Part shown: positions 35,201-44,964 of the stretch, piece by piece | How the letters are laid out: each line of letters begins with the position of its first letter | Position numbering within the stretch: the first letter of the stretch is position 1 | Assembly (NCBI RefSeq): GCF_000424325.1 | Contig: NZ_AUJR01000015.1 | Coordinates: 32,739 to 96,738, forward strand | Length of the DNA stretch: 64,000 nucleotides | Reading direction: 5' to 3' | Source of the DNA: [Clostridium] clostridioforme AGR2157 | Lineage (GTDB): Bacteria > Bacillota > Clostridia > Lachnospirales > Lachnospiraceae | Notes under the pieces: generated by a model | What the model was told of the DNA's origin: nothing | Seen by the model: only the letters and a program-made list of their open reading frames with translations | Database searches by the model: none | Program-made: the position numbers and the translations under genes

Positions 35201-36073
35201 TTAAAAGGTACCTGTAACGGAACTGGGAATGGTGAACTGTACGGCACCCATGTAACCCGGCGCCACATCATATTCGTTAAAGGTAATCACAAGTTCCCCG
35301 TTTTCATTGAAGTAATAGCTCTCATCACCTGTAAGTCCCTTGAAATCCTCATCCGGCATGTCGGATTGGTAGAAGTACATGACAGAGTCATCCTTTGCCA
35401 TCTGTTCCGCCATCTGGCTCTTTATGTTGGTGCTGACGGCATCCAGCATTTCCGGACGGTCATGGAACAGGTCCTTTAAGGAGATGACGTTTCCGGTAGC
35501 CTTATCTATGGTAAATACCTTGACGAACTGGGTACCGCTGGCCATGGTAAGGGTGGTATCAATGCGGATGGACAGATATTTGCTGTTGTCTGTCACCACT
35601 TCATAGCGAGAATCCAGACCATAGTGTCCCTCTCCGTTGTCCTTCGACAATTCTTCCTCATACATGGCAATGAGCTCATTGCCATAATCCTCAATGGATT
35701 TGTTTGCCGGTACCTGGGCGCCCTCGGTCCCTTCAATTGTCACTTGGGGAACCTTGATATCTGCCTCAAAATTATCTTTTTTATCTTCATAGGTGCGGAA
35801 GGTTACCACCTTTGCGATGGATCCTATGACCGGAATCTGTTCCATGGCATTGGCAAGTGCCGGTGTGGCGTTGGCCAGTACGGTAATGGCAATCATGGCA
35901 GCGGCAGCGGCCCCGCCAGTCTTCTTTGCGAATTTCATGATAATCACACCTCTCTGTTCTTTTTTTGCCTGGGCAATGCCCGCAAGCATGCGTTCCTTTG
36001 CTTCCTTTGGAACCGGTATGCTTTCATAATCTGATTTCAGCTTATCCATCTGTCTGTTTTCTTCCTGTTTCAT
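35201..36073 (-). CDS. rsiV: RsiV-like anti-sigma factor (DUF4163/DUF3298)
   Basis: About 290 residues; ATG 36073 is eight bases after AAGGAG and inside the sigma gene. The first ~50 residues are cytoplasmic (sigma-binding), followed by one membrane segment (GAAAAAMIAITVLANATPAL). The outer part has the DUF4163 and DUF3298 pattern of RsiV (VFTIDKATGNVISLKDLF and a C-terminal FNENGELVITFNEYDVAPGY). In B. subtilis and C. difficile RsiV binds lysozyme and is then cleaved, freeing SigV. The same is likely here. Confidence 0.85.
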   Translation of the reverse strand: MKQEENRQMDKLKSDYESIPVPKEAKERMLAGIAQAKKEQRGVIIMKFAKKTGGAAAAAMIAITVLANATPALANAMEQIPVIGSIAKVVTFRTYEDKKDNFEADIKVPQVTIEGTEGAQVPANKSIEDYGNELIAMYEEELSKDNGEGHYGLDSRYEVVTDNSKYLSIRIDTTLTMASGTQFVKVFTIDKATGNVISLKDLFHDRPEMLDAVSTNIKSQMAEQMAKDDSVMYFYQSDMPDEDFKGLTGDESYYFNENGELVITFNEYDVAPGYMGAVQFTIPSSVTGTF

Positions 36074-36593
36074 GAGCATGGCTCCTTTCTGAAAAATGGT
36101 TCTGGTTTCCGCCTGAAGGCTCCGGCTCCAGTTCCAGCCTTAGTTTTTTCAGTGTACGGTAAAGCCTGGCCTTTACTGTATTGAGGTTTTCACCTACTAT
36201 ATCAGCAATATCTTCTAATTTAAGATCCTCAAAATACCGCAGTATGATGACGCTCCTGCTTTTGTCATCCAGCCGATTTATCATCTGTTTTAAATCCAGG
36301 TCCTGGTAATGGTCCTCCGTGGGAGTCTCCGGCATTTCTTCTGTGGGGGTTTCTTTCTTTTTCCTGCGCAGCATATCCAGGCCTGTGTTGACTACGATCC
36401 GGTAAATCCATGTGGACAGGTAGTCTTTATTTCTGACCTCTTTGCAGTCCTTAATTGCCCGGTAGGCGCTTTCTTGGACTACATCCAGGGCATCATCCTG
36501 GTTTCGCATCAGCTTAAATGCCAGGCGGTAGTAGCGTTCATAATTTTCCGTAAGGAGACGTTCTGTTTCCGCCGTATGGTTGTGGAAGCCCAT
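36042..36593 (-). CDS. sigV: ECF sigma factor, SigV-like
   Basis: 183 residues. ATG 36593 follows AAAGGAGG; further upstream start codons lack one. Region 2 is YYRLAFKLMRNQDDALDVVQ and region 4 is KLEDIADIVGENLNTVKARL. It overlaps the anti-sigma gene by 32 bases, so the two are translated together. Its own promoter carries an ECF-type -35/-10 pair. A wall-stress role is inferred from the RsiV-like partner and a divergent amidase gene. Confidence 0.92.
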   Translation of the reverse strand: MGFHNHTAETERLLTENYERYYRLAFKLMRNQDDALDVVQESAYRAIKDCKEVRNKDYLSTWIYRIVVNTGLDMLRRKKKETPTEEMPETPTEDHYQDLDLKQMINRLDDKSRSVIILRYFEDLKLEDIADIVGENLNTVKARLYRTLKKLRLELEPEPSGGNQNHFSERSHAHETGRKQTDG

Positions 36594-36627
36594 GTATCTG
36601 CATCCTCCTTTCATATCCTTCTGACTG

Positions 36628-36657
36628 TTAGACGTCTGAGGCAAGGATAAAGTTGCA
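36628..36657 (-). promoter_or_regulatory. ECF-type promoter of sigV-rsiV
   Basis: On the minus strand TGCAACTTT, then a spacer, then CGTCTAA. This fits the AAC/CGTC pattern of SigV, SigW and SigX promoters, so the operon is probably autoregulated. Confidence 0.7.
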
Positions 36658-36779
36658 TCTATTTTAAGATTTTACAAATTGATTCATAAAATGCAACATC
36701 CATTGTGTTTTAAGCTGAAAAATGTTATATTGTTCATGTGACAGAATCTGTGGCGAATCAACGAAAGGTGTACGAAAGG

Positions 36780-37739
36780 ATGAGAGAGGAACGGACTAAC
36801 GATATAGATGGGATGAGAGATTATGAAGATATCCGGCAGGTACCGCTGGAGCCGAACAGGCCGGCGTCAGGCCGCCAGAATCCTCCTGTGGGGGATTCCT
36901 ACATAGGAGGCAGGCCCAGACGTGAGCGGGTTTCCAGGAGAAAGCCCGGTATGGGAGATACGGGGCCAGAGGCCAGAAAGCCTGCTGCCGGAACGGCGCA
37001 GGAGGACCGGAATGCCAGAAAGAAGGCCGGCCGGTCCCAAAGGAATAAAAAGACAGGAAATTCATGTTCAGGAGAACACCGGAACACTTCCGGGAAAGGC
37101 GTGTCCTTCCTGGCGCTTCTGCTGGTGCTGATGTTGGGCGCAGGTGCCGGTCTGGGCGGAGGTTATTACCTCTGGGGCTGGGAGAGACCATATACCGTGG
37201 ATTTGAAGGCAGTGGAGGTGCCGGATTATGTAGAGCAGGATTTCATAAGGAAGAATATATTTTCCAGGCCGGACGTGGGGCGGCAGAGGGTGGATAAGAT
37301 TGTTATACACTATGTGGCCAATCCCGGCTCCACGGCTAAAAATAACAGGGACTATTTTGACAGCCTGGCTGACCAGGACCCTCAAAAGAGCGGTTCGTCT
37401 GCCAGCAGTCATTTTGTGGTGGGACTGGAAGGGGAAGTCATCCAGTGCATTCCTGTAAATGAGATTGCCTATGCCAATGCCCCATTAAACAACACGACGG
37501 TTGCCATTGAGGTGTGCCATCCGGACGACAGCGGAAAGTTCAATGATGCCACATATGAATCCCTGGCGGATTTGACGGCCTTCCTCTGCAGGCAGCTGAA
37601 ACTGACGCCCAAGGACGTCATACGCCATTATGATGTAAATGAAAAACTCTGCCCTAAGTATTATGTGGAGCACGAGGACGCATGGGAGCAGTTCCTGAAG
37701 GATGTGAAGACGGCCATGAAGACGGAAAGTGCGGAATGA
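36780..37739 (+). CDS. membrane-anchored N-acetylmuramoyl-L-alanine amidase (Amidase_2)
   Basis: 319 residues from ATG 36780 (AAAGG ten bases upstream; GTG 36738 or 36768 are alternatives). A strongly basic, Pro/Arg/Gly-rich cytoplasmic part of ~95 residues precedes one membrane helix (SFLALLLVLMLGAGAGLGGG). The amidase domain holds the zinc ligands in VIHYVANPG, VIRHYDV and KLCPKYY. It should cut peptidoglycan outside the membrane. Divergent from the ECF sigma operon. Confidence 0.87.
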   Translation: MREERTNDIDGMRDYEDIRQVPLEPNRPASGRQNPPVGDSYIGGRPRRERVSRRKPGMGDTGPEARKPAAGTAQEDRNARKKAGRSQRNKKTGNSCSGEHRNTSGKGVSFLALLLVLMLGAGAGLGGGYYLWGWERPYTVDLKAVEVPDYVEQDFIRKNIFSRPDVGRQRVDKIVIHYVANPGSTAKNNRDYFDSLADQDPQKSGSSASSHFVVGLEGEVIQCIPVNEIAYANAPLNNTTVAIEVCHPDDSGKFNDATYESLADLTAFLCRQLKLTPKDVIRHYDVNEKLCPKYYVEHEDAWEQFLKDVKTAMKTESAE

Positions 37740-37772
37740 GGTGCATAAACGCTGTCCACAGCCGTCCCCCGG

Positions 37773-38582
37773 CTAAAGAGGAATGAATTCCGGCTTCCTG
37801 CCATGGTACACGGTAAAATATTTGTAACCGCAGTCCAGCAGCAGTTCGCGGCAGGTGTCAAAGGCATAACCCACATACTCCGGGGTATGGGCGTCGGATC
37901 CAATGGTAATCATCTCGCCTCCCAGCTCCCGGTAGCGCATAAGAATCTCCCGGCAGGGATTGGGCTGGCCCAGGCCGTACTTAAAACCGCCTGCGTTGCA
38001 CTCCAGAGATTTGCCGTTTTCAATAAGAATCTTTAAGAGCGGGTCAATCCACTGGCTCAGATGCCGGCAGTCGTAAAAGTCGTTCTGGTGGGGAGCGTAG
38101 CGCACCGCATAATCCAGATGGCCAAAGGAATCAAAGGTGTGGCACAGGTCTCTGACACGCACCAGGGAGGCCTCGAAGAAATCCTCAAAGCCAGGCACCT
38201 CGCCCCGCTTGTTCCAGTATTCGGGGTCGTAGGGGTCCATGCTTTTCACAAAATGGCTGGATCCGATGATGAAATCAAAGGAATCCCCATAACGCTTTAC
38301 AAAGTGCTCCAAATATTCCTTAAGATGCTCCTGAAGCCCCAGCTCGATTCCAATGTTGATGCGGATGCGGTCCCTGTACTCTGCCTGGAGCATGCGCAGG
38401 GCTGTGAGGTAGGTGGGAATATCCAGGATAAAATCACAGTCGCAGAATCCGGAATCGTAGTCGTGGTGGTCGGTAATGCACATCTCCTTCATGCCAAGTT
38501 CTATGGCTTTCTCAATCTGCAGGCTGATAGGGGTGTTGGAGTCACCGGAAAATTCAGTGTGCAGATGGCAGTCGTATATCAT
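37773..38582 (-). CDS. PHP-domain phosphatase, HisJ (histidinol phosphatase) family
   Basis: 269 residues. DCHLHTEFSGDS and ITDHHDYD near the N-terminus, IELGLQ, IGSSHFV and the late SDAHTPEYVG supply the three-metal site of PHP enzymes. Members of this branch hydrolyse histidinol phosphate or other phosphate esters. No his genes are near, so the histidine role is only the default name. Confidence 0.87.
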   Translation of the reverse strand: MIYDCHLHTEFSGDSNTPISLQIEKAIELGMKEMCITDHHDYDSGFCDCDFILDIPTYLTALRMLQAEYRDRIRINIGIELGLQEHLKEYLEHFVKRYGDSFDFIIGSSHFVKSMDPYDPEYWNKRGEVPGFEDFFEASLVRVRDLCHTFDSFGHLDYAVRYAPHQNDFYDCRHLSQWIDPLLKILIENGKSLECNAGGFKYGLGQPNPCREILMRYRELGGEMITIGSDAHTPEYVGYAFDTCRELLLDCGYKYFTVYHGRKPEFIPL

Positions 38583-38717
38583 TGGAGATTCTCCTTTGCT
38601 TCTATCATTTTCATACGCATTTCATAACAACATTATAGCAGAAAATACCCGAATGGCAAGATTCCAGTCTTTTCTTGTATAAAAAGGTCAAATATCCGTA
38701 AAAATAAAAAAAGGACT

Positions 38718-38746
38718 TGCCATTTCATTAGAAATTGATTACAATA
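38718..38746 (+). promoter_or_regulatory. promoter of the gap operon
   Basis: TTGCCA (38718-38723), a 17-base spacer, TACAAT (38741-38746), in a very AT-rich region. Confidence 0.7.
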
Positions 38747-38809
38747 GAAAGAGGTTGATTAATATTTAACAATAAATATATTTATTAACAAATTAGGAGG
38801 AATTGAATC

Positions 38810-39841
38810 ATGGCAGTAAAAGTAGCGATTAATGGATTTGGACGTATTGGACGTCTGGCTTTCCGTCAGATGTTCGGAGCAGAAGGTTACGATGTGGTAG
38901 CTATCAATGACTTAACCGATCCTAAGATGTTAGCTCATCTGTTAAAGTATGATACAGCACAGGGCGGATATGCCGGCGTTTATGGCCAGGGTCTGCACAC
39001 CGTTGAGGCTGGAGAGGATTCCATCACTGTAGACGGCAAGAAGATTACCATCTACAAGGAGCCAAAGGCTGCTGAGCTTCCATGGGGAGAAATCGGCGTA
39101 GACGTAGTTCTGGAGTGTACAGGATTCTACTGCTCTAAGGACAAAGCTCAGGCACACATCGACGCAGGCGCTAAGAAAGTTGTTATCTCCGCTCCGGCAG
39201 GCAATGACCTTCCTACTATTGTATACAGCGTTAACGAACATGTACTGACAGCTGACGACAAGATTATCTCCGCAGCTTCCTGTACAACAAACTGCTTAGC
39301 TCCTATGGCTAAGGCACTGAATGATTACGCTCCTATCCAGAGCGGTATCATGTCCACCATCCACGCTTACACAGGCGATCAGATGATTCTGGACGGACCA
39401 CACAGAAAAGGTGATTTGAGAAGAGCAAGAGCCGGCGCGGCTAACATCGTTCCTAACTCCACCGGCGCTGCCAAGGCTATCGGCCTTGTCATCCCAGAGC
39501 TGAACGGCAAGTTAATCGGTTCCGCACAGCGTGTACCTGTACCAACCGGTTCCACCACAATCTTAACAGCTGTTGTTAAGAAGGCCGGCGTTACAAAGGA
39601 AGACATTAACGCAGCTATGAAGGCAGCTTCCAGCGAGTCCTTTGGATACAACGAAGATGCCATCGTATCTTCTGACGTTATCGGTATGAGATTTGGTTCT
39701 CTGTTTGACGCAACACAGACCATGGTAGCTCAGATTGCTGATGATCTGTACGAAGTACAGGTTGTTTCATGGTATGACAATGAGAACTCCTACACAAGCC
39801 AGATGGTAAGGACAATCAAGTACTTTGCTGAGTTAGGCTAA
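38810..39841 (+). CDS. gap: glyceraldehyde-3-phosphate dehydrogenase
   Basis: 343 residues. [15 protein letters not shown] binds [18 protein letters not shown] holds the catalytic Cys; [13 protein letters not shown] and [12 protein letters not shown] are the usual C-terminal motifs. ATG 38810 follows TTAGGAGG. Codon use favours GCT, GTA, TAC and similar, unlike most neighbours, as expected of a highly expressed gene. First gene of gap-pgk-tpiA-gpmI. No cggR repressor gene precedes it. Confidence 0.98.
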   Translation: MAVKVAINGFGRIGRLAFRQMFGAEGYDVVAINDLTDPKMLAHLLKYDTAQGGYAGVYGQGLHTVEAGEDSITVDGKKITIYKEPKAAELPWGEIGVDVVLECTGFYCSKDKAQAHIDAGAKKVVISAPAGNDLPTIVYSVNEHVLTADDKIISAASCTTNCLAPMAKALNDYAPIQSGIMSTIHAYTGDQMILDGPHRKGDLRRARAGAANIVPNSTGAAKAIGLVIPELNGKLIGSAQRVPVPTGSTTILTAVVKKAGVTKEDINAAMKAASSESFGYNEDAIVSSDVIGMRFGSLFDATQTMVAQIADDLYEVQVVSWYDNENSYTSQMVRTIKYFAELG

Positions 39842-39880
39842 TTGTGACAATAAGACAGTAATTTTTATGTAGACTCATGA

Positions 39881-39912
39881 AGGGTCCGGTCGTTTGGGCC
39901 GGGCCCTTTGTT
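39881..39912 (+). terminator. hairpin between gap and pgk
   Basis: AGGGTCCGG and CCGGGCCCT pair with one G-T around a 9-base loop; the following TTTGTT run is weak. Likely a partial terminator or a 3' stabiliser that makes gap mRNA more abundant than the rest. Confidence 0.65.
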
Positions 39913-39950
39913 CGCCGGATGTATCAATAACTCTGAAAGGGGATAGACAT

Positions 39951-41168
39951 ATGTTAAACAAGAAAACAGTTGATGATTTAAAGGATTTACAGGGCAAAAA
40001 GGTACTGGTACGCTGCGATTTCAACGTTCCGTTAAAGGAAGGCGTCATCCAGAACTATAACCGTATTGACGGAGCCATCCCTACCATAAAGAAGCTTCTT
40101 GACCAGGGCGCCAAGGTTATCCTGTGCTCCCATTTAGGCAAGCCAAAGGGCGAGCCCGTTCCGGAGATGAGCCTTGCTCCTGTTGCTCCTGCTCTGAGCG
40201 AAAGACTGGGCGTAGAGGTTAAGTTTGTGGACGATCCAAAGGTAACAGGACCTGAGACCCGGAAGGTAGCTCATGAGTTAAAGGACGGAGAGGTTCTGCT
40301 CCTTCAGAATACCCGTTACAGGGTTGAGGAGACCAAATTCAAAGACGGCGATGCTGCAAGCGAGGCTTATGCAAGAGAGCTGGCTGATTTGTGCGACGGC
40401 ATTTTCGTAAACGATGCATTCGGTACTGCCCACAGGGCACACTGCTCCAACGTAGGTGTTACCAGATTTACCAAGGAGAACGTGGTAGGCTACCTGATGG
40501 AGAAGGAAATCAAATTCTTAGGGCAGGCAGTTGAGAATCCGGTTCGTCCATTCGTGGCTATCCTGGGCGGCGCCAAGGTTTCCGACAAGATTAATGTAAT
40601 CAACAACCTGTTAGACAAGGTTGACACCCTGATTATCGGCGGCGGTATGGCTTACACCTTTGCAAAGGCACAGGGCCAGGAAATCGGCAACTCCTTATGT
40701 GAGGCAGATAAGCTGGATTACGCTCTGGAGATGATTAAGAAGGCAGAGGAGAAGGGCGTTAAGCTGCTGCTTCCTGTTGACCATGTGGAAGGAAAAGAAT
40801 TCTCCAACGACACAGAGCATAAAGTAGTGGATGTAATCGATGCGGGCTGGTCAGGATTTGACATCGGTCCTAAGACCATCGCGCTTTATAAGGAAGCATT
40901 ACAGTGCGCAAAGACCGTTGTGTGGAACGGACCTATGGGCGTGTTTGAGTTCTCCAACTTCGCAGAAGGCACACTGGAAGTATGCCGTGCGGTTGCTGAC
41001 CTGGCAGATGCTACCACTGTAATCGGCGGCGGCGACTCTGTCAACGCTGTGAAGAGACTGGGCTTTGCTGATAAGATGACCCACATCTCCACCGGCGGCG
41101 GCGCTTCCCTGGAATTCCTGGAGGGCAAGGAACTGCCAGGCGTGGCTGCAGCTGACAACAAAGCTTAA
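39951..41168 (+). CDS. pgk: phosphoglycerate kinase
   Basis: 405 residues. [58 protein letters not shown] and [10 protein letters not shown] are all standard Pgk motifs in order. ATG 39951 follows GAAAGGGG. It makes ATP from 1,3-bisphosphoglycerate, the step after Gap. Confidence 0.98.
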   Translation: MLNKKTVDDLKDLQGKKVLVRCDFNVPLKEGVIQNYNRIDGAIPTIKKLLDQGAKVILCSHLGKPKGEPVPEMSLAPVAPALSERLGVEVKFVDDPKVTGPETRKVAHELKDGEVLLLQNTRYRVEETKFKDGDAASEAYARELADLCDGIFVNDAFGTAHRAHCSNVGVTRFTKENVVGYLMEKEIKFLGQAVENPVRPFVAILGGAKVSDKINVINNLLDKVDTLIIGGGMAYTFAKAQGQEIGNSLCEADKLDYALEMIKKAEEKGVKLLLPVDHVEGKEFSNDTEHKVVDVIDAGWSGFDIGPKTIALYKEALQCAKTVVWNGPMGVFEFSNFAEGTLEVCRAVADLADATTVIGGGDSVNAVKRLGFADKMTHISTGGGASLEFLEGKELPGVAAADNKA

Positions 41169-41222
41169 TTCGGGTTTCCCATAAATGATGGATTTCTGTG
41201 TGAAAGGGAGAGGTAAAATACA

Positions 41223-41975
41223 ATGTCAAGAAAGAAAATTATAGCAGGCAACTGGAAGATGAATATGACTCCATCAGAGGCAGTTGCCCTTGTAAACGAG
41301 TTAAAACCATTGGTAGTGAATGAGGATGTGGATGTGGTATTCTGTGTGCCTGCCATTGACATCATTCCTGCTATGGAAGCAGCTAAGGGCACCAATATCT
41401 GTATCGGAGCCGAGAACATGTACTATGAGGAGAAGGGCGCTTATACAGGCGAGATTTCTCCAAATATGCTGGTAGACGCCGGCGTTAAGTACGTAATCAT
41501 CGGCCATTCCGAGAGACGCGAGTATTTCGCGGAGACAGATGAGACCGTGAACAAAAAGGTGTTAAAGGCCTTTGAACACGGCATCACACCGATTGTCTGC
41601 TGCGGAGAGACACTGACACAGAGGGAGCAGGGAATCACCATTGACTGGATTCGCCAGCAGATTAAGATTGCATTCCTGAATGTGACAGCTGACCAGGCTA
41701 AGACTGCAGTCATTGCTTACGAGCCAATCTGGGCAATCGGCACCGGCAAGGTGGCTACCACAGAACAGGCTGAGGAAGTTTGCGCAGCCATCCGTGGATG
41801 CATTGGGGAGATTTATGATGAGGCTACAGCTGAGGCAATCCGTATCCAGTACGGCGGCTCTGTATCCGCATCCTCCGCTCCGGAGCTTTTCGCACAGCCG
41901 GATATCGATGGAGGACTGGTAGGCGGCGCTTCCTTAAAGCCTGACTTTGGCAAGATTGTAAATTACAACAAGTAA
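41223..41975 (+). CDS. tpiA: triosephosphate isomerase
   Basis: 250 residues. [25 protein letters not shown] (catalytic His), [14 protein letters not shown] (catalytic Glu) and the phosphate loop [13 protein letters not shown] are present. Third gene of the glycolytic operon. Confidence 0.98.
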   Translation: MSRKKIIAGNWKMNMTPSEAVALVNELKPLVVNEDVDVVFCVPAIDIIPAMEAAKGTNICIGAENMYYEEKGAYTGEISPNMLVDAGVKYVIIGHSERREYFAETDETVNKKVLKAFEHGITPIVCCGETLTQREQGITIDWIRQQIKIAFLNVTADQAKTAVIAYEPIWAIGTGKVATTEQAEEVCAAIRGCIGEIYDEATAEAIRIQYGGSVSASSAPELFAQPDIDGGLVGGASLKPDFGKIVNYNK

Positions 41976-41987
41976 TAGCGGAATGTG

Positions 41988-42050
41988 TGCCCTGCCCCTG
42001 ACCGGAGCGTGTCCCAATGTGGGATTCACGCACCCTAAGGCGGCAGGGCA
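41988..42050 (+). other. long nested hairpin between tpiA and gpmI
   Basis: TGCCCTGCC (41988) pairs with GGCAGGGCA (ends 42050); inside, GCGTG and CACGC, then TCCCA and TGGGA, make a second stem. Only TTT follows, so it may process or protect the mRNA rather than end it. Confidence 0.6.
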
Positions 42051-42073
42051 TTTAAAACAGAAGGAGATTGAAA

Positions 42074-43615
42074 ATGAGTAAAAAACCAACCGTATTAATG
42101 ATTCTGGACGGCTACGGACTGAACGATAACTGCGAGCACAACGCTGTATGCGAGGGCAAAACCCCGGTTATGGACCAGCTCATGAGCCAGTGCCCCTTTG
42201 TAAAGGGCGAGGCCAGCGGCATGGCGGTGGGACTTCCCGAGGGACAGATGGGCAACTCTGAGGTAGGACATCTGAACATGGGAGCAGGCCGTATCGTATA
42301 CCAGGAACTGACCAGAATCACAAAATCCATTCAGGACGGGGACTTTTTCCGGATTCCGGAGTTCCTTACAGCAGTTGAAAACTGCAAAAAATATGATTCT
42401 GCCCTTCATATGTTCGGACTGGTGTCTGACGGCGGCGTACACAGCCACAACACCCATATCTACGGCCTGCTGGAGCTGGCTAAGAAGAACGGCTTAAAGA
42501 AGGTTTATGTACACTGTTTCCTGGATGGCCGCGATACACCTCCTGAATCAGGAAAAGGCTTTGTGGAGCAGCTGGAAGCAAAGATGAAGGAGATTGGCGT
42601 AGGCGAGGTGGCATCTGTCATGGGACGTTACTATGCCATGGACCGTGATAAGAGATGGGACCGCGTGGAGCTGGCTTACAGTGCTCTGACAAAGGGCGAA
42701 GGAAATCAGGCTGAAAGCGCTGCGGCAGGCATCCAGGCTTCTTATGACAATGGCAAGGCAGATGAGTTCGTTATCCCCTTTGTGGTGATGAAGGACGGCA
42801 AGCCTGTGGCAACAATCCAGGACAAGGATTCCGTGATTTTCTACAACTTCCGTCCGGACCGTGCAAGGGAGATTACCCGTGCATTCTGCGGCGACAGCTT
42901 TGACGGCTTCCCAAGGGAGAAAAGGCTGGACCTGGTGTATGTATGCTTTACGGATTATGATGAGACCATCCAAAACAAGCTGGTTGCGTTTAAGAAGGAG
43001 AGCATCACCAATACCTTTGGCGAATTCCTGGCAGCCCACAAAAAGACACAGGTGAGGATTGCGGAGACTGAGAAATATGCTCATGTGACCTTCTTCTTTA
43101 ACGGCGGTGTGGAAGAACCCAACGAGGGTGAGGACCGCATCCTGGTTCCTTCTCCAAAGGAAGTTGCCACCTATGATTTAAAGCCTGAGATGAGCGCGAA
43201 CGGCGTGTGCGATAAGCTGGTGGAAGCCATCAAATCCGGTAAATACGATGTCATCATTATCAACTTTGCCAACCCTGACATGGTAGGCCATACCGGGGTT
43301 GAGGACGCAGCCATCAAGGCCATCGAGACCGTGGACGCCTGCGTGGGCCGTGCAGTGGAGGCCATCAAGGAAGCGGACGGCGTTATGTTCATCTGTGCGG
43401 ACCACGGAAACGCAGAGCAGCTGGTGGACTATGAGACCGGCGAGCCATTTACCGCCCATACCACCAACCCTGTACCGTTCATCCTGGTAAATGCAGACCC
43501 ATCCTATAAGCTGCGTGAAGGCGGTGCCCTGTGCGATATCGTACCTACCCTTATCGAGCTCATGGGAATGGAGCAGCCTAGGGAAATGACAGGCAAATCA
43601 CTGTTGGTTAAGTAA
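42074..43615 (+). CDS. gpmI: 2,3-bisphosphoglycerate-independent phosphoglycerate mutase
   Basis: 513 residues. MILDGYGLNDN, then GNSEVGHLNMGAGR with the phosphoacceptor Ser, and late ADHGNAEQ and FTAHTTNPVPF hold the two-manganese site. ATG 42074 follows AGAAGGAG; TTG 42068 is in frame but too close. Last gene of the operon, with a terminator behind it. No eno gene follows. Confidence 0.97.
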   Translation: MSKKPTVLMILDGYGLNDNCEHNAVCEGKTPVMDQLMSQCPFVKGEASGMAVGLPEGQMGNSEVGHLNMGAGRIVYQELTRITKSIQDGDFFRIPEFLTAVENCKKYDSALHMFGLVSDGGVHSHNTHIYGLLELAKKNGLKKVYVHCFLDGRDTPPESGKGFVEQLEAKMKEIGVGEVASVMGRYYAMDRDKRWDRVELAYSALTKGEGNQAESAAAGIQASYDNGKADEFVIPFVVMKDGKPVATIQDKDSVIFYNFRPDRAREITRAFCGDSFDGFPREKRLDLVYVCFTDYDETIQNKLVAFKKESITNTFGEFLAAHKKTQVRIAETEKYAHVTFFFNGGVEEPNEGEDRILVPSPKEVATYDLKPEMSANGVCDKLVEAIKSGKYDVIIINFANPDMVGHTGVEDAAIKAIETVDACVGRAVEAIKEADGVMFICADHGNAEQLVDYETGEPFTAHTTNPVPFILVNADPSYKLREGGALCDIVPTLIELMGMEQPREMTGKSLLVK

Positions 43616-43644
43616 GAATAATTAAGTAAGAATAAATATATATA

Positions 43645-43680
43645 AAAGCCAGTTTCGAATGTGCGGAGCTGGCTTTTTTT
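43645..43680 (+). terminator. intrinsic terminator after gpmI
   Basis: AAAGCCAG and CTGGCTTT flank a 16-base loop, followed by a T-run. Confidence 0.85.
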
Positions 43681-43723
43681 GACCTGAAATTGCCGGATTA
43701 GGCGCCAAGTAGTCCCAAATCAC

Positions 43724-44950
43724 TTAGATGTTTTGGAGGGATTTGCCGGGTTGGTACAGTAGTATTCGTTTCCTTACTGCTGTCTGGGATTTTTTTAGTT
43801 CATGTTCCTCCAGGGCCGTTGCGCCCGCTTTATGCACAGTTGGTTGTTCAGCCTCTTCTGCTTTAGTTGCAGATGGTCTGTTTACTGCCGCCTTACCAGC
43901 AACAGCCGCCTTACCAGCAACAGCCGCCTTACCAGCGACAGCCGCCTTACCAGCAACAGCCGCCTTACCAGCGACAGCCGCCTTACCAGCAGCAGAATTA
44001 CCAGAGACAGACTTACCAACAGCCGCCTTCCCCGCAACGCTTCCGGATAACTTGATGGAAGCCTTTGCGCAGGCAGGCCCCACCATTTCATACAAAAGCC
44101 CGCTGGACAGAATGATGGTGGAAAGCAGCTGGCCGCTTTCTGCGGGGAGCATACGCTGTCCCAGTACAGCCAGGCCGATGGAAACACCTGCCTGAGGAAT
44201 CAGCGCCAGGCCAAAGTAACGGCGGATTTCCGGTGAAGCGTGGGTAACCGCGGCGCCCAGGGCAGAGCCGGTGTATTTTCCTGCAATGCGGAACAGAAAG
44301 TAAACAATGCCGCTCACGCCGGCAGCTGCTAGGCTGGGGATGGAAAGCCCCATGCCGGAAAGCACGAAGAACACCACCAGGAGGGGAGGCGTGGACTGGT
44401 TTAATTGCTTAAACAGGTGTTTGTTGCAGCTGGCATTGATATAGGCTGTGCCGGAGGCCATACATGCTAACAGGGGAGAAACATTAAGGGAAGTACAGAT
44501 ACCGGCCACGCCCATAATGGTGACACAGGCCAGAACCAGGCTGTGATCCTTGCTGCGGCGTTTGTGTATCAGCCTGCTGAGCACCACACCGGATAATCCG
44601 CCCAGCGCCAGCGCCAATAGGTTAAAGAGCACCGGAAATGCAATCTGGGAAACCGTCACAGAGCCGTTTGAGGAGCTGGCCTGGACAAAGGCCGCGCACA
44701 CGCTGAAGGCAATCAGGGAGACAGCATCGTCCAGGGCAGCTACCTGCAGGATGGTGTCCACAAACGGCCCTCTGGCCTTATACTCCGTGATGAAATCCAT
44801 CTGTTCAATATATTGTGAAGGGACAAGGTTCAGGCACCAGGGCCCGATGATGACTCCCCCAATGATATAACCGGTAACGTTAGGCAGGTGAAGCCGTTTT
44901 GTGATTCGTGTCAACAGAAAGCCGGATGCCAGCATGACTGCTATGGTCAA
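43724..44950 (-). pseudogene. cation:proton antiporter (CPA2/Kef type) with internal deletion and repeat tail
   Basis: The frame reads TIAVMLASGFLLTRITKRLH then GYIIGGVIIGPWCLN, as in CPA2 antiporters, up to FIT. It then jumps to EYKARGPFVDTILQVAALDD. In intact relatives roughly 70-80 residues with two or three helices lie between. The deletion is in frame (near 44785), so a shortened protein of ~408 residues can still be made, but it is probably inactive. The best start is TTG 44950 (AGGA upstream). After the membrane part comes a tail of repeated A-A-V-A-G-K units and an acidic/basic end. Confidence 0.7.
43891..43992. repeat. 18-bp tandem repeat in the antiporter tail
   Basis: CCTTACCAGCAACAGCCG is repeated five times (43891-43980), two copies with one A-to-G change, plus a part copy. 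On the minus strand it encodes A-A-V-A-G-K units. On the plus strand the same bases would read P-Y-Q-Q-Q-P repeats. Confidence 0.9.
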
Positions 44951-44964
44951 TATGATTCCTGCTG

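Noticed and set aside
43867..44055. P/Y/Q-rich plus-strand frame as a real gene
   Set aside because: No ribosome site or signal, and the opposite strand continues a recognisable antiporter frame; kept only as an odd feature of the repeat.
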